64,000 bases of DNA from Limnoperna fortunei (GCA_944474755.1 OX104113.1:25672432-25736431), one strand, 5' to 3'; positions 36,907 through 50,889 are shown, counted from the first letter of the stretch. The notes: a model not told the origin generated them from the letters alone. Translations and numbers: made by a program.

Positions 36907-37016
36907 TGCTCCGGGTGAGGATCGAACTCACAACCTCCGCATTCCTCATACTGTGCTGAGCACAGTGAAGGTACTGTCTATAAGTACGGCGCGCTAACCG
37001 ATTGTGCCACCGGAGC
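36907..37016 (-). tRNA. tRNA-Ile (UAU), unit 15
   Basis: Paired acceptor stem; C allele at +1316. Confidence 0.96.
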
Positions 37017-37409
37017 AATGTTACAAGATTGCAGTTTAGTTGTGCTTTTATACGTCAACATTCCCAATCCTCGCGTACACTTGACTTTCAGTAAAGATAA
37101 CGCCACTCTGAAGATTTAGCATGAAAAGAAAACAAAACAGAATGTAGGCTTGGTGTTTTCCTTTTCCGCGTTCTATGCGGATTTAACACGTATATTTTCA
37201 AGCGAAACCGATTTCGTCTCCCATTAAATTGCAACTGAGAATTCGTTAAAACGTCGAGAGTTACTAGTATATCGATGTTGTATTGCACTTTAAAACGACA
37301 GTTATATTTCCCTTAGAATATACTACCATTTCATTAAATATGTACCAAGGCCGTTTACCGAAAATTCGCTTAGGCATAAGTACCCCAAATAACGAAAATT
37401 AAGTATCTT

Positions 37410-37499
37410 CCCGCGATAGCTCAGTTGGTAGAGCGGAGGACTGTAGTGGAATATTTCATAGTCATCCTTAGGTCGGTGGTTCAAATCCGCCTCGCGGGA
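37410..37499 (+). tRNA. tRNA-Tyr (GUA), unit 16
   Basis: Intact; last unit of higher-order copy 2. Confidence 0.97.
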
Positions 37500-38245
37500 T
37501 ACTTTTTGTTGTCTTTGTTCAAAGACAATTTTCTCATGTAATGTCGGCCAGTTTGTGGATCCTGGACGGCCGGACCGTTGCTTTAAAATAGCAGATTTCT
37601 TATGATTGAAATACACATGCATGCACATCAACTATGGTAAACAACACGAATCGATGAATATTCATGGCGCATTAATTACTACATAGGTTTTTGATGGCCT
37701 GAGGCGATGTCAAATTGCTGTATAACATAGAGGCTTTCATTACATTCAATCACTGGACGACTTCAAATGATTTGTTTCGCATTAACAGAGAGCGAGGTGA
37801 ACAAAAATATGCAGTTTTTAGTCAACTGTACGGCTGTTCAAAGTGCGCTTGGGGTTAAGCATGAACAAACGCCATGTAGCGAGAAGCACCATTCGACATG
37901 ACGTCGACAAAACGTGCATGTAGATGATATTGATCTGGTGAGGAAAAATATACACCACTAATCGTTGCCGTTATTGTAGATATACAGCATATACACGTTT
38001 AGTAGAAAAACTTGTCCCGTTCTTGCAGAAATTCATCCTGAAGTTAAGTTGACAACTAGCTCCGTTCTCAATGTGGAGACACACGATTAAGCATCCAACG
38101 TTGTATTCAGTTTCGTATAAGATTAAGTAACAAATCAATAACTCGAAGGATTGATCATTTATCGATGAGGTGGATTTGCTTCCGAACTGGTCGAGTTTTT
38201 CATTATTCCACGGGAAAACGAAAAATGATTGCCAAAAAAACTAAT

Positions 38246-38355
38246 TGCTCCGGGTGAGGATCGAACTCACAACCTCCGCATTCCTCATACTGTGCTGAGC
38301 ACAGTGAAGGTACTGTCTATAAGTACGGCGCGCTAACCGATTGTGCCACCGGAGC
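38246..38355 (-). tRNA. tRNA-Ile (UAU), unit 16
   Basis: Paired acceptor stem; C allele at +1316. Confidence 0.96.
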
Positions 38356-38748
38356 AATGTTACAAGATTGCAGTTTAGTTGTGCTTTTATACGTCAACAT
38401 TCCCAATCCTCGCGTACACTTGACTTTCAGTAAAGATAACGCCACTCTGAAGATTTAGCATGAAAAGAAAACAAAACAGAATGTAGGCTTGGTGTTTTCC
38501 TTTTCCGCGTTCTATGCGGATTTAACACGTATATTTTCAAGCGAAACCGATTTCGTCTCCCATTAAATTGCAACTGAGAATTCGTTAAAACGTCGAGAGT
38601 TACTAGTATATCGATGTTGTATTGCACTTTAAAACGACAGTTATATTTCCCTTAGAATATACTACCATTTCATTAAATATGTACCAAGGCCGTTTACCGA
38701 AAATTCGCTTAGGCATAAGTACCCCAAATAACGAAAATTAAGTATCTT

Positions 38749-38838
38749 CCCGCGATAGCTCAGTTGGTAGAGCGGAGGACTGTAGTGGAATATTTCATAG
38801 TCATCCTTAGGTCGGTGGTTCAAATCCGCCTCGCGGGA
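38749..38838 (+). tRNA. tRNA-Tyr (GUA), unit 17
   Basis: Intact; the allele order of the higher-order repeat ends here. Confidence 0.97.
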
Positions 38839-39584
38839 TACTTTTTGTTGTCTTTGTTCAAAGACAATTTTCTCATGTAATGTCGGCCAGTTTGTGGATC
38901 CTGGACGGCCGGACCGTTGCTTTAAAATAGCAGATTTCTTATGATTGAAATACACATGCATGCACATCAACTATGGTAAACAACACGAATCGATGAATAT
39001 TCATGGCGCATTAATTACTACATAGGTTTTTGATGGCCTGAGGCGATGTCAAATTGCTGTATAACATAGAGGCTTTCATTACATTCAATCACTGGACGAC
39101 TTCAAATGATTTGTTTCGCATTAACAGAGAGCGAGGTGAACAAAAATATGCAGTTTTTAGTCAACTGTACGGCTGTTCAAAGTGCGCTTGGGGTTAAGCA
39201 TGAACAAACGCCATGTAGCGAGAAGCACCATTCGACATGACGTCGACAAAACGTGCATGTAGATGATATTGATCTGGTGAGGAAAAATATACACCACTAA
39301 TCGTTGCCGTTATTGTAGATATACAGCATATACACGTTTAGTCGAAAAACTTGTCCCGTTCTTGCAGAAATTCATCCTGAAGTTAAGTTGACAACTAGCT
39401 CCGTTCTCAATGTGGAGACACACGATTAAGCATCCAACGTTGTATTCAGTTTCGTATAAGATTAAGTAACAAATCAATAACTCGAAGGATTGATCATTTA
39501 TCGATGAGGTGGATTTGCTTCCGAACTGGTCGAGTTTTTCATTATTCCACGGGAAAACGAAAAATGATTGCCAAAAAAACTAAT

Positions 39585-39694
39585 TGCTCCGGGTGAGGAT
39601 CGAACTCACAACCTCCGCATTCCTCATACTGTGCTGAGCACAGTGAAGGTACTGTCTATAAGTACGGCGCGCTAACCGATTGTGCCACCGGAGC
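39585..39694 (-). tRNA. tRNA-Ile (UAU), unit 17
   Basis: Paired acceptor stem; C at +916. Confidence 0.96.
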
Positions 39695-40087
39695 AATGTT
39701 ACAAGATTGCAGTTTAGTTGTGCTTTTATACGTCAACATTCCAAATCCTCGCGTACACTTGACTTTCAGTAAAGATAACGCCACTCTGAAGATTTAGCAT
39801 GAAAAGAAAACAAAACAGAATGTAGGCTTGGTGTTTTCCTTTTCCGCGTTCTATGCGGATTTAACACGTATATTTTCAAGCGAAACCGATTTCGTCTCCC
39901 ATTAAATTGCAACTGAGAATTCGTTAAAACGTCGAGAGTTACTAGTATATCGATGTTGTATTGCACTTTAAAACGACAGTTATATTTCCCTTAGAATATA
40001 CTACCATTTCATTAAATATGTACCAAGGCCGTTGACCGAAAATTCGCTTAGGCATAAGTACCCCAAATAACGAAAATTAAGTATCTT

Positions 40088-40177
40088 CCCGCGATAGCTC
40101 AGTTGGTAGAGCGGAGGACTGTAGTGGAATATTTCATAGTCATCCTTAGGTCGGTGGTTCAAATCCGCCTCGCGGGA
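40088..40177 (+). tRNA. tRNA-Tyr (GUA), unit 18
   Basis: Intact; G at +268 combined with A at +711. Confidence 0.97.
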
Positions 40178-40923
40178 TACTTTTTGTTGTCTTTGTTCAA
40201 AGACAATTTTCTCATGTAATGTCGGCCAGTTTGTGGATCCTGGACGGCCGGACCGTTGCTTTAAAATAGCAGATTTCTTATGATTGAAATACACATGCAT
40301 GCACATCAACTATGGTAAACAACACGAATCGATGAATATTCATGGCGCATTAATTACTACATAGGTTTTTGATGGCCTGAGGCGATGTCAAATTGCTGTA
40401 TAACATAGAGGCTTTCATTACATTCAATCACTGGACGACTTCAAATGATTTGTTTCGCATTAACAGAGAGCGAGGTAAACAAAAATATGCAGTTTTTAGT
40501 CAACTGTACGGCTGTTCAAAGTGCGCTTGGGGTTAAGCATGAACAAACGCCATGTAGCGAGAAGCACCATTCGACATGACGTCGACAAAACGTGCATGTA
40601 GATGATATTGATCTGGTGAGGAAAAATATACACCACTAATCGTTGCCGTTATTGTAGATATACAGCATATACACGTTTAGTCGAAAAACTTGTCCCGTTC
40701 TTGCAGAAATTCATCCTGAAGTTAAGTTGACAACTAGCTCCGTTCTCAATGTGGAGACACACGATTAAGCATCCAACGTTGTATTCAGTTTCGTATAAGA
40801 TTAAGTAACAAATCAATAACTCGAAGGATTGATCATTTATCGATGAGGTGGATTTGCTTCCGAACTGGTCGAGTTTTTCATTATTCCACGGGAAAACGAA
40901 AAATGATTGCCAAAAAAACTAAT

Positions 40924-41033
40924 TGCTCCGGGTGAGGATCGAACTCACAACCTCCGCATTCCTCATACTGTGCTGAGCACAGTGAAGGTACTGTCTATAA
41001 GTACGGCGCGCTAACCGATTGTGCCACCGGAGC
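40924..41033 (-). tRNA. tRNA-Ile (UAU), unit 18
   Basis: Paired acceptor stem. Confidence 0.96.
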
Positions 41034-41426
41034 AATGTTACAAGATTGCAGTTTAGTTGTGCTTTTATACGTCAACATTCCAAATCCTCGCGTACACTTG
41101 ACTTTCAGTAAAGATAACGCCACTCTGAAGATTTAGCATGAAAAGAAAACAAAACAGAATGTAGGCTTGGTGTTTTCCTTTTCCGCGTTCTATGCGGATT
41201 TAACACGTATATTTTCAAGCGAAACCGATTTCGTCTCCCATTAAATTGCAACTGAGAATTCGTTAAAACGTCGAGAGTTACTAGTATATCGATGTTGTAT
41301 TGCACTTTAAAACGACAGTTATATTTCCCTTAGAATATACTACCATTTCATTAAATATGTACCAAGGCCGTTGACCGAAAATTCGCTTAGGCATAAGTAC
41401 CCCAAATAACGAAAATTAAGTATCTT

Positions 41427-41516
41427 CCCGCGATAGCTCAGTTGGTAGAGCGGAGGACTGTAGTGGAATATTTCATAGTCATCCTTAGGTCGGTGGTTCA
41501 AATCCGCCTCGCGGGA
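41427..41516 (+). tRNA. tRNA-Tyr (GUA), unit 19
   Basis: Intact; the unit has the same alleles as unit 18. Confidence 0.97.
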
Positions 41517-42262
41517 TACTTTTTGTTGTCTTTGTTCAAAGACAATTTTCTCATGTAATGTCGGCCAGTTTGTGGATCCTGGACGGCCGGACCGTTGCTT
41601 TAAAATAGCAGATTTCTTATGATTGAAATACACATGCATGCACATCAACTATGGTAAACAACACGAATCGATGAATATTCATGGCGCATTAATTACTACA
41701 TAGGTTTTTGATGGCCTGAGGCGATGTCAAATTGCTGTATAACATAGAGGCTTTCATTACATTCAATCACTGGACGACTTCAAATGATTTGTTTCGCATT
41801 AACAGAGAGCGAGGTAAACAAAAATATGCAGTTTTTAGTCAACTGTACGGCTGTTCAAAGTGCGCTTGGGGTTAAGCATGAACAAACGCCATGTAGCGAG
41901 AAGCACCATTCGACATGACGTCGACAAAACGTGCATGTAGATGATATTGATCTGGTGAGGAAAAATATACACCACTAATCGTTGCCGTTATTGTAGATAT
42001 ACAGCATATACACGTTTAGTCGAAAAACTTGTCCCGTTCTTGCAGAAATTCATCCTGAAGTTAAGTTGACAACTAGCTCCGTTCTCAATGTGGAGACACA
42101 CGATTAAGCATCCAACGTTGTATTCAGTTTCGTATAAGATTAAGTAACAAATCAATAACTCGAAGGATTGATCATTTATCGATGAGGTGGATTTGCTTCC
42201 GAACTGGTCGAGTTTTTCATTATTCCACGGGAAAACGAAAAATGATTGCCAAAAAAACTAAT

Positions 42263-42372
42263 TGCTCCGGGTGAGGATCGAACTCACAACCTCCGCATTC
42301 CTCATACTGTGCTGAGCACAGTGAAGGTACTGTCTATAAGTACGGCGCGCTAACCGATTGTGCCACCGGAGC
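42263..42372 (-). tRNA. tRNA-Ile (UAU), unit 19
   Basis: Paired acceptor stem. Confidence 0.96.
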
Positions 42373-42765
42373 AATGTTACAAGATTGCAGTTTAGTTGTG
42401 CTTTTATACGTCAACATTCCAAATCCTCGCGTACACTTGACTTTCAGTAAAGATAACGCCACTCTGAAGATTTAGCATGAAAAGAAAACAAAACAGAATG
42501 TAGGCTTGGTGTTTTCCTTTTCCGCGTTCTATGCGGATTTAACACGTATATTTTCAAGCGAAACCGATTTCGTCTCCCATTAAATTGCAACTGAGAATTC
42601 GTTAAAACGTCGAGAGTTACTAGTATATCGATGTTGTATTGCACTTTAAAACGACAGTTATATTTCCCTTAGAATATACTACCATTTCATTAAATATGTA
42701 CCAAGGCCGTTGACCGAAAATTCGCTTAGGCATAAGTACCCCAAATAACGAAAATTAAGTATCTT

Positions 42766-42855
42766 CCCGCGATAGCTCAGTTGGTAGAGCGGAGGACTGT
42801 AGTGGAATATTTCATAGTCATCCTTAGGTCGGTGGTTCAAATCCGCCTCGCGGGA
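42766..42855 (+). tRNA. tRNA-Tyr (GUA), unit 20
   Basis: Intact; G at +268, G at +711. Confidence 0.97.
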
Positions 42856-43601
42856 TACTTTTTGTTGTCTTTGTTCAAAGACAATTTTCTCATGTAATGT
42901 CGGCCAGTTTGTGGATCCTGGACGGCCGGACCGTTGCTTTAAAATAGCAGATTTCTTATGATTGAAATACACATGCATGCACATCAACTATGGTAAACAA
43001 CACGAATCGATGAATATTCATGGCGCATTAATTACTACATAGGTTTTTGATGGCCTGAGGCGATGTCAAATTGCTGTATAACATAGAGGCTTTCATTACA
43101 TTCAATCACTGGACGACTTCAAATGATTTGTTTCGCATTAACAGAGAGCGAGGTGAACAAAAATATGCAGTTTTTAGTCAACTGTACGGCTGTTCAAAGT
43201 GCGCTTGGGGTTAAGCATGAACAAACGCCATGTAGCGAGAAGCACCATTCGACATGACGTCGACAAAACGTGCATGTAGATGATATTGATCTGGTGAGGA
43301 AAAATATACACCACTAATCGTTGCCGTTATTGTAGATATACAGCATATACACGTTTAGTCGAAAAACTTGTCCCGTTCTTGCAGAAATTCATCCTGAAGT
43401 TAAGTTGACAACTAGCTCCGTTCTCAATGTGGAGACACACGATTAAGCATCCAACGTTGTATTCAGTTTCGTATAAGATTAAGTAACAAATCAATAACTC
43501 GAAGGATTGATCATTTATCGATGAGGTGGATTTGCTTCCGAACTGGTCGAGTTTTTCATTATTCCACGGGAAAACGAAAAATGATTGCCAAAAAAACTAA
43601 T

Positions 43602-43711
43602 TGCTCCGGGTGAGGATCGAACTCACAACCTCCGCATTCCTCATACTGTGCTGAGCACAGTGAAGGTACTGTCTATAAGTACGGCGCGCTAACCGATTGT
43701 GCCACCGGAGC
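43602..43711 (-). tRNA. tRNA-Ile (UAU), unit 20
   Basis: Paired acceptor stem. Confidence 0.96.
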
Positions 43712-44104
43712 AATGTTACAAGATTGCAGTTTAGTTGTGCTTTTATACGTCAACATTCCAAATCCTCGCGTACACTTGACTTTCAGTAAAGATAACGCCA
43801 CTCTGAAGATTTAGCATGAAAAGAAAACAAAACAGAATGTAGGCTTGGTGTTTTCCTTTTCCGCGTTCTATGCGGATTTAACACGTATATTTTCAAGCGA
43901 AACCGATTTCGTCTCCCATTAAATTGCAACTGAGAATTCGTTAAAACGTCGAGAGTTACTAGTATATCGATGTTGTATTGCACTTTAAAACGACAGTTAT
44001 ATTTCCCTTAGAATATACTACCATTTCATTAAATATGTACCAAGGCCGTTTACCGAAAATTCGCTTAGGCATAAGTACCCCAAATAACGAAAATTAAGTA
44101 TCTT

Positions 44105-44194
44105 CCCGCGATAGCTCAGTTGGTAGAGCGGAGGACTGTAGTGGAATATTTCATAGTCATCCTTAGGTCGGTGGTTCAAATCCGCCTCGCGGGA
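44105..44194 (+). tRNA. tRNA-Tyr (GUA), unit 21
   Basis: Intact; counterpart of units 8 and 13. Confidence 0.97.
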
Positions 44195-44940
44195 TACTTT
44201 TTGTTGTCTTTGTTCAAAGACAATTTTCTCATGTAATGTCGGCCAGTTTGTGGATCCTGGACGGCCGGACCGTTGCTTTAAAATAGCAGATTTCTTATGA
44301 TTGAAATACACATGCATGCACATCAACTATGGTAAACAACACGAATCGATGAATATTCATGGCGCATTAATTACTACATAGGTTTTTGATGGCCTGAGGC
44401 GATGTCAAATTGCTGTATAACATAGAGGCTTTCATTACATTCAATCACTGGACGACTTCAAATGATTTGTTTCGCATTAACAGAGAGCGAGGTGAACAAA
44501 AATATGCAGTTTTTAGTCAACTGTACGGCTGTTCAAAGTGCGCTTGGGGTTAAGCATGAACAAACGCCATGTAGCGAGAAGCACCATTCGACATGACGTC
44601 GACAAAACGTGCATGTAGATGATATTGATCTGGTGAGGAAAAATATACACCACTAATCGTTGCCGTTATTGTAGATATACAGCATATACACGTTTAGTCG
44701 AAAAACTTGTCCCGTTCTTGCAGAAATTCATCCTGAAGTTAAGTTGACAACTAGCTCCGTTCTCAATGTGGAGACACACGATTAAGCATCCAACGTTGTA
44801 TTCAGTTTCGTATAAGATTAAGTAACAAATCAATAACTCGAAGGATTGATCATTTATCGATGAGGTGGATTTGCTTCCGAACTGGTCGAGTTTTTCATTA
44901 TTCCACGGGAAAACGAAAAATGATTGCCAAAAAAACTAAT

Positions 44941-45050
44941 TGCTCCGGGTGAGGATCGAACTCACAACCTCCGCATTCCTCATACTGTGCTGAGCACAGT
45001 GAAGGTACTGTCTATAAGTACGGCGCGCTAACCGATTGTGCCACCGGAGC
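44941..45050 (-). tRNA. tRNA-Ile (UAU), unit 21
   Basis: Paired acceptor stem; T allele at +1323. Confidence 0.96.
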
Positions 45051-45443
45051 AATGTTACAAGATTGCAGTTTAGTTGTGCTTTTATACGTCAACATTCCAA
45101 ATCCTTGCGTACACTTGACTTTCAGTAAAGATAACGCCACTCTGAAGATTTAGCATGAAAAGAAAACAAAACAGAATGTAGGCTTGGTGTTTTCCTTTTC
45201 CGCGTTCTATGCGGATTTAACACGTATATTTTCAAGCGAAACCGATTTCGTCTCCCATTAAATTGCAACTGAGAATTCGTTAAAACGTCGAGAGTTACTA
45301 GTATATCGATGTTGTATTGCACTTTAAAACGACAGTTATATTTCCCTTAGAATATACTACCATTTCATTAAATATGTACCAAGGCCGTTGACCGAAAATT
45401 CGCTTAGGCATAAGTACCCCAAATAACGAAAATTAAGTATCTT

Positions 45444-45533
45444 CCCGCGATAGCTCAGTTGGTAGAGCGGAGGACTGTAGTGGAATATTTCATAGTCATC
45501 CTTAGGTCGGTGGTTCAAATCCGCCTCGCGGGA
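45444..45533 (+). tRNA. tRNA-Tyr (GUA), unit 22
   Basis: Intact; G allele at +268. Confidence 0.97.
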
Positions 45534-46279
45534 TACTTTTTGTTGTCTTTGTTCAAAGACAATTTTCTCATGTAATGTCGGCCAGTTTGTGGATCCTGGA
45601 CGGCCGGACCGTTGCTTTAAAATAGCAGATTTCTTATGATTGAAATACACATGCATGCACATCAACTATGGTAAACAACACGAATCGATGAATATTCATG
45701 GCGCATTAATTACTACATAGGTTTTTGATGGCCTGAGGCGATGTCAAATTGCTGTATAACATAGAGGCTTTCATTACATTCAATCACTGGACGACTTCAA
45801 ATGATTTGTTTCGCATTAACAGAGAGCGAGGTGAACAAAAATATGCAGTTTTTAGTCAACTGTACGGCTGTTCAAAGTGCGCTTGGGGTTAAGCATGAAC
45901 AAACGCCATGTAGCGAGAAGCACCATTCGACATGACGTCGACAAAACGTGCATGTAGATGATATTGATCTGGTGAGGAAAAATATACACCACTAATCGTT
46001 GCCGTTATTGTAGATATACAGCATATACACGTTTAGTCGAAAAACTTGTCCCGTTCTTGCAGAAATTCATCCTGAAGTTAAGTTGACAACTAGCTCCGTT
46101 CTCAATGTGGAGACACACGATTAAGCATCCAACGTTGTATTCAGTTTCGTATAAGATTAAGTAACAAATCAATAACTCGAAGGATTGATCATTTATCGAT
46201 GAGGTGGATTTGCTTCCGAACTGGTCGAGTTTTTCATTATTCCACGGGAAAACGAAAAATGATTGCCAAAAAAACTAAT

Positions 46280-46389
46280 TGCTCCGGGTGAGGATCGAAC
46301 TCACAACCTCCGCATTCCTCATACTGTGCTGAGCACAGTGAAGGTACTGTCTATAAGTACGGCGCGCTAACCGATTGTGCCACCGGAGC
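46280..46389 (-). tRNA. tRNA-Ile (UAU), unit 22
   Basis: Paired acceptor stem. Confidence 0.96.
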
Positions 46390-46782
46390 AATGTTACAAG
46401 ATTGCAGTTTAGTTGTGCTTTTATACGTCAACATTCCAAATCCTCGCGTACACTTGACTTTCAGTAAAGATAACGCCACTCTGAAGATTTAGCATGAAAA
46501 GAAAACAAAACAGAATGTAGGCTTGGTGTTTTCCTTTTCCGCGTTCTATGCGGATTTAACACGTATATTTTCAAGCGAAACCGATTTCGTCTCCCATTAA
46601 ATTGCAACTGAGAATTCGTTAAAACGTCGAGAGTTACTAGTATATCGATGTTGTATTGCACTTTAAAACGACAGTTATATTTCCCTTAGAATATACTACC
46701 ATTTCATTAAATATGTACCAAGGCCGTTTACCGAAAATTCGCTTAGGCATAAGTACCCCAAATAACGAAAATTAAGTATCTT

Positions 46783-46872
46783 CCCGCGATAGCTCAGTTG
46801 GTAGAGCGGAGGACTGTAGTGGAATATTTCATAGTCATCCTTAGGTCGGTGGTTCAAATCCGCCTCGCGGGA
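46783..46872 (+). tRNA. tRNA-Tyr (GUA), unit 23
   Basis: Intact; last unit with A at +916. Confidence 0.97.
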
Positions 46873-47618
46873 TACTTTTTGTTGTCTTTGTTCAAAGACA
46901 ATTTTCTCATGTAATGTCGGCCAGTTTGTGGATCCTGGACGGCCGGACCGTTGCTTTAAAATAGCAGATTTCTTATGATTGAAATACACATGCATGCACA
47001 TCAACTATGGTAAACAACACGAATCGATGAATATTCATGGCGCATTAATTACTACATAGGTTTTTGATGGCCTGAGGCGATGTCAAATTGCTGTATAACA
47101 TAGAGGCTTTCATTACATTCAATCACTGGACGACTTCAAATGATTTGTTTCGCATTAACAGAGAGCGAGGTGAACAAAAATATGCAGTTTTTAGTCAACT
47201 GTACGGCTGTTCAAAGTGCGCTTGGGGTTAAGCATGAACAAACGCCATGTAGCGAGAAGCACCATTCGACATGACGTCGACAAAACGTGCATGTAGATGA
47301 TATTGATCTGGTGAGGAAAAATATACACCACTAATCGTTGCCGTTATTGTAGATATACAGCATATACACGTTTAGTAGAAAAACTTGTCCCGTTCTTGCA
47401 GAAATTCATCCTGAAGTTAAGTTGACAACTAGCTCCGTTCTCAATGTGGAGACACACGATTAAGCATCCAACGTTGTATTCAGTTTCGTATAAGATTAAG
47501 TAACAAATCAATAACTCGAAGGATTGATCATTTATCGATGAGGTGGATTTGCTTCCGAACTGGTCGAGTTTTTCATTATTCCACGGGAAAACGAAAAATG
47601 ATTGCCAAAAAAACTAAT

Positions 47619-47728
47619 TGCTCCGGGTGAGGATCGAACTCACAACCTCCGCATTCCTCATACTGTGCTGAGCACAGTGAAGGTACTGTCTATAAGTACG
47701 GCGCGCTAACCGATTGTGCCACCGGAGC
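47619..47728 (-). tRNA. tRNA-Ile (UAU), unit 23
   Basis: Paired acceptor stem; C allele at +1316. Confidence 0.96.
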
Positions 47729-48121
47729 AATGTTACAAGATTGCAGTTTAGTTGTGCTTTTATACGTCAACATTCCCAATCCTCGCGTACACTTGACTTT
47801 CAGTAAAGATAACGCCACTCTGAAGATTTAGCATGAAAAGAAAACAAAACAGAATGTAGGCTTGGTGTTTTCCTTTTCCGCGTTCTATGCGGATTTAACA
47901 CGTATATTTTCAAGCGAAACCGATTTCGTCTCCCATTAAATTGCAACTGAGAATTCGTTAAAACGTCGAGAGTTACTAGTATATCGATGTTGTATTGCAC
48001 TTTAAAACGACAGTTATATTTCCCTTAGAATATACTACCATTTCATTAAATATGTACCAAGGCCGTTTACCGAAAATTCGCTTAGGCATAAGTACCCCAA
48101 ATAACGAAAATTAAGTATCTT

Positions 48122-48211
48122 CCCGCGATAGCTCAGTTGGTAGAGCGGAGGACTGTAGTGGAATATTTCATAGTCATCCTTAGGTCGGTGGTTCAAATCC
48201 GCCTCGCGGGA
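48122..48211 (+). tRNA. tRNA-Tyr (GUA), unit 24
   Basis: Intact; T allele at +268. Confidence 0.97.
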
Positions 48212-48957
48212 TACTTTTTGTTGTCTTTGTTCAAAGACAATTTTCTCATGTAATGTCGGCCAGTTTGTGGATCCTGGACGGCCGGACCGTTGCTTTAAAA
48301 TAGCAGATTTCTTATGATTGAAATACACATGCATGCACATCAACTATGGTAAACAACACGAATCGATGAATATTCATGGCGCATTAATTACTACATAGGT
48401 TTTTGATGGCCTGAGGCGATGTCAAATTGCTGTATAACATAGAGGCTTTCATTACATTCAATCACTGGACGACTTCAAATGATTTGTTTCGCATTAACAG
48501 AGAGCGAGGTGAACAAAAATATGCAGTTTTTAGTCAACTGTACGGCTGTTCAAAGTGCGCTTGGGGTTAAGCATGAACAAACGCCATGTAGCGAGAAGCA
48601 CCATTCGACATGACGTCGACAAAACGTGCATGTAGATGATATTGATCTGGTGAGGAAAAATATACACCACTAATCGTTGCCGTTATTGTAGATATACAGC
48701 ATATACACGTTTAGTCGAAAAACTTGTCCCGTTCTTGCAGAAATTCATCCTGAAGTTAAGTTGACAACTAGCTCCGTTCTCAATGTGGAGACACACGATT
48801 AAGCATCCAACGTTGTATTCAGTTTCGTATAAGATTAAGTAACAAATCAATAACTCGAAGGATTGATCATTTATCGATGAGGTGGATTTGCTTCCGAACT
48901 GGTCGAGTTTTTCATTATTCCACGGGAAAACGAAAAATGATTGCCAAAAAAACTAAT

Positions 48958-49067
48958 TGCTCCGGGTGAGGATCGAACTCACAACCTCCGCATTCCTCAT
49001 ACTGTGCTGAGCACAGTGAAGGTACTGTCTATAAGTACGGCGCGCTAACCGATTGTGCCACCGGAGC
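48958..49067 (-). tRNA. tRNA-Ile (UAU), unit 24
   Basis: Paired acceptor stem; C allele at +1316. Confidence 0.96.
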
Positions 49068-49460
49068 AATGTTACAAGATTGCAGTTTAGTTGTGCTTTT
49101 ATACGTCAACATTCCCAATCCTCGCGTACACTTGACTTTCAGTAAAGATAACGCCACTCTGAAGATTTAGCATGAAAAGAAAACAAAACAGAATGTAGGC
49201 TTGGTGTTTTCCTTTTCCGCGTTCTATGCGGATTTAACACGTATATTTTCAAGCGAAACCGATTTCGTCTCCCATTAAATTGCAACTGAGAATTCGTTAA
49301 AACGTCGAGAGTTACTAGTATATCGATGTTGTATTGCACTTTAAAACGACAGTTATATTTCCCTTAGAATATACTACCATTTCATTAAATATGTACCAAG
49401 GCCGTTGACCGAAAATTCGCTTAGGCATAAGTACCCCAAATAACGAAAATTAAGTATCTT

Positions 49461-49550
49461 CCCGCGATAGCTCAGTTGGTAGAGCGGAGGACTGTAGTGG
49501 AATATTTCATAGTCATCCTTAGGTCGGTGGTTCAAATCCGCCTCGCGGGA
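49461..49550 (+). tRNA. tRNA-Tyr (GUA), unit 25
   Basis: Intact; G allele at +268. Confidence 0.97.
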
Positions 49551-50296
49551 TACTTTTTGTTGTCTTTGTTCAAAGACAATTTTCTCATGTAATGTCGGCC
49601 AGTTTGTGGATCCTGGACGGCCGGACCGTTGCTTTAAAATAGCAGATTTCTTATGATTGAAATACACATGCATGCACATCAACTATGGTAAACAACACGA
49701 ATCGATGAATATTCATGGCGCATTAATTACTACATAGGTTTTTGATGGCCTGAGGCGATGTCAAATTGCTGTATAACATAGAGGCTTTCATTACATTCAA
49801 TCACTGGACGACTTCAAATGATTTGTTTCGCATTAACAGAGAGCGAGGTGAACAAAAATATGCAGTTTTTAGTCAACTGTACGGCTGTTCAAAGTGCGCT
49901 TGGGGTTAAGCATGAACAAACGCCATGTAGCGAGAAGCACCATTCGACATGACGTCGACAAAACGTGCATGTAGATGATATTGATCTGGTGAGGAAAAAT
50001 ATACACCACTAATCGTTGCCGTTATTGTAGATATACAGCATATACACGTTTAGTCGAAAAACTTGTCCCGTTCTTGCAGAAATTCATCCTGAAGTTAAGT
50101 TGACAACTAGCTCCGTTCTCAATGTGGAGACACACGATTAAGCATCCAACGTTGTATTCAGTTTCGTATAAGATTAAGTAACAAATCAATAACTCGAAGG
50201 ATTGATCATTTATCGATGAGGTGGATTTGCTTCCGAACTGGTCGAGTTTTTCATTATTCCACGGGAAAACGAAAAATGATTGCCAAAAAAACTAAT

Positions 50297-50406
50297 TGCT
50301 CCGGGTGAGGATCGAACTCACAACCTCCGCATTCCTCATACTGTGCTGAGCACAGTGAAGGTACTGTCTATAAGTACGGCGCGCTAACCGATTGTGCCAC
50401 CGGAGC
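50297..50406 (-). tRNA. tRNA-Ile (UAU), unit 25
   Basis: Paired acceptor stem; last unit with C at +1316. Confidence 0.96.
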
Positions 50407-50799
50407 AATGTTACAAGATTGCAGTTTAGTTGTGCTTTTATACGTCAACATTCCCAATCCTCGCGTACACTTGACTTTCAGTAAAGATAACGCCACTCTG
50501 AAGATTTAGCATGAAAAGAAAACAAAACAGAATGTAGGCTTGGTGTTTTCCTTTTCCGCGTTCTATGCGGATTTAACACGTATATTTTCAAGCGAAACCG
50601 ATTTCGTCTCCCATTAAATTGCAACTGAGAATTCGTTAAAACGTCGAGAGTTACTAGTATATCGATGTTGTATTGCACTTTAAAACGACAGTTATATTTC
50701 CCTTAGAATATACTACCATTTCATTAAATATGTACCAAGGCCGTTGACCGAAAATTCGCTTAGGCATAAGTACCCCAAATAACGAAAATTAAGTATCTT

Positions 50800-50889
50800 C
50801 CCGCGATAGCTCAGTTGGTAGAGCGGAGGACTGTAGTGGAATATTTCATAGTCATCCTTAGGTCGGTGGTTCAAATCCGCCTCGCGGGA
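50800..50889 (+). tRNA. tRNA-Tyr (GUA), unit 26
   Basis: Intact; G allele at +268. Confidence 0.97.

Larger units (their letters stand above)
31732..38426. repeat. Higher-order repeat, copy 2 (units 12-16)
   Basis: It repeats the five-unit allele order of units 7-11 at every diagnostic site checked, including the C4-A69 tRNA-Ile allele in its first unit. It abuts copy 1 directly. Confidence 0.85.
43783..47799. repeat. Partial third copy of the higher-order repeat (units 21-23)
   Basis: Allele strings of units 21, 22 and 23 match units 8, 9 and 10 (and 13, 14 and 15) at all diagnostic sites. Unit 24 then departs by having C at +916 together with C at +1316, a recombinant-like combination. 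Confidence 0.7.
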
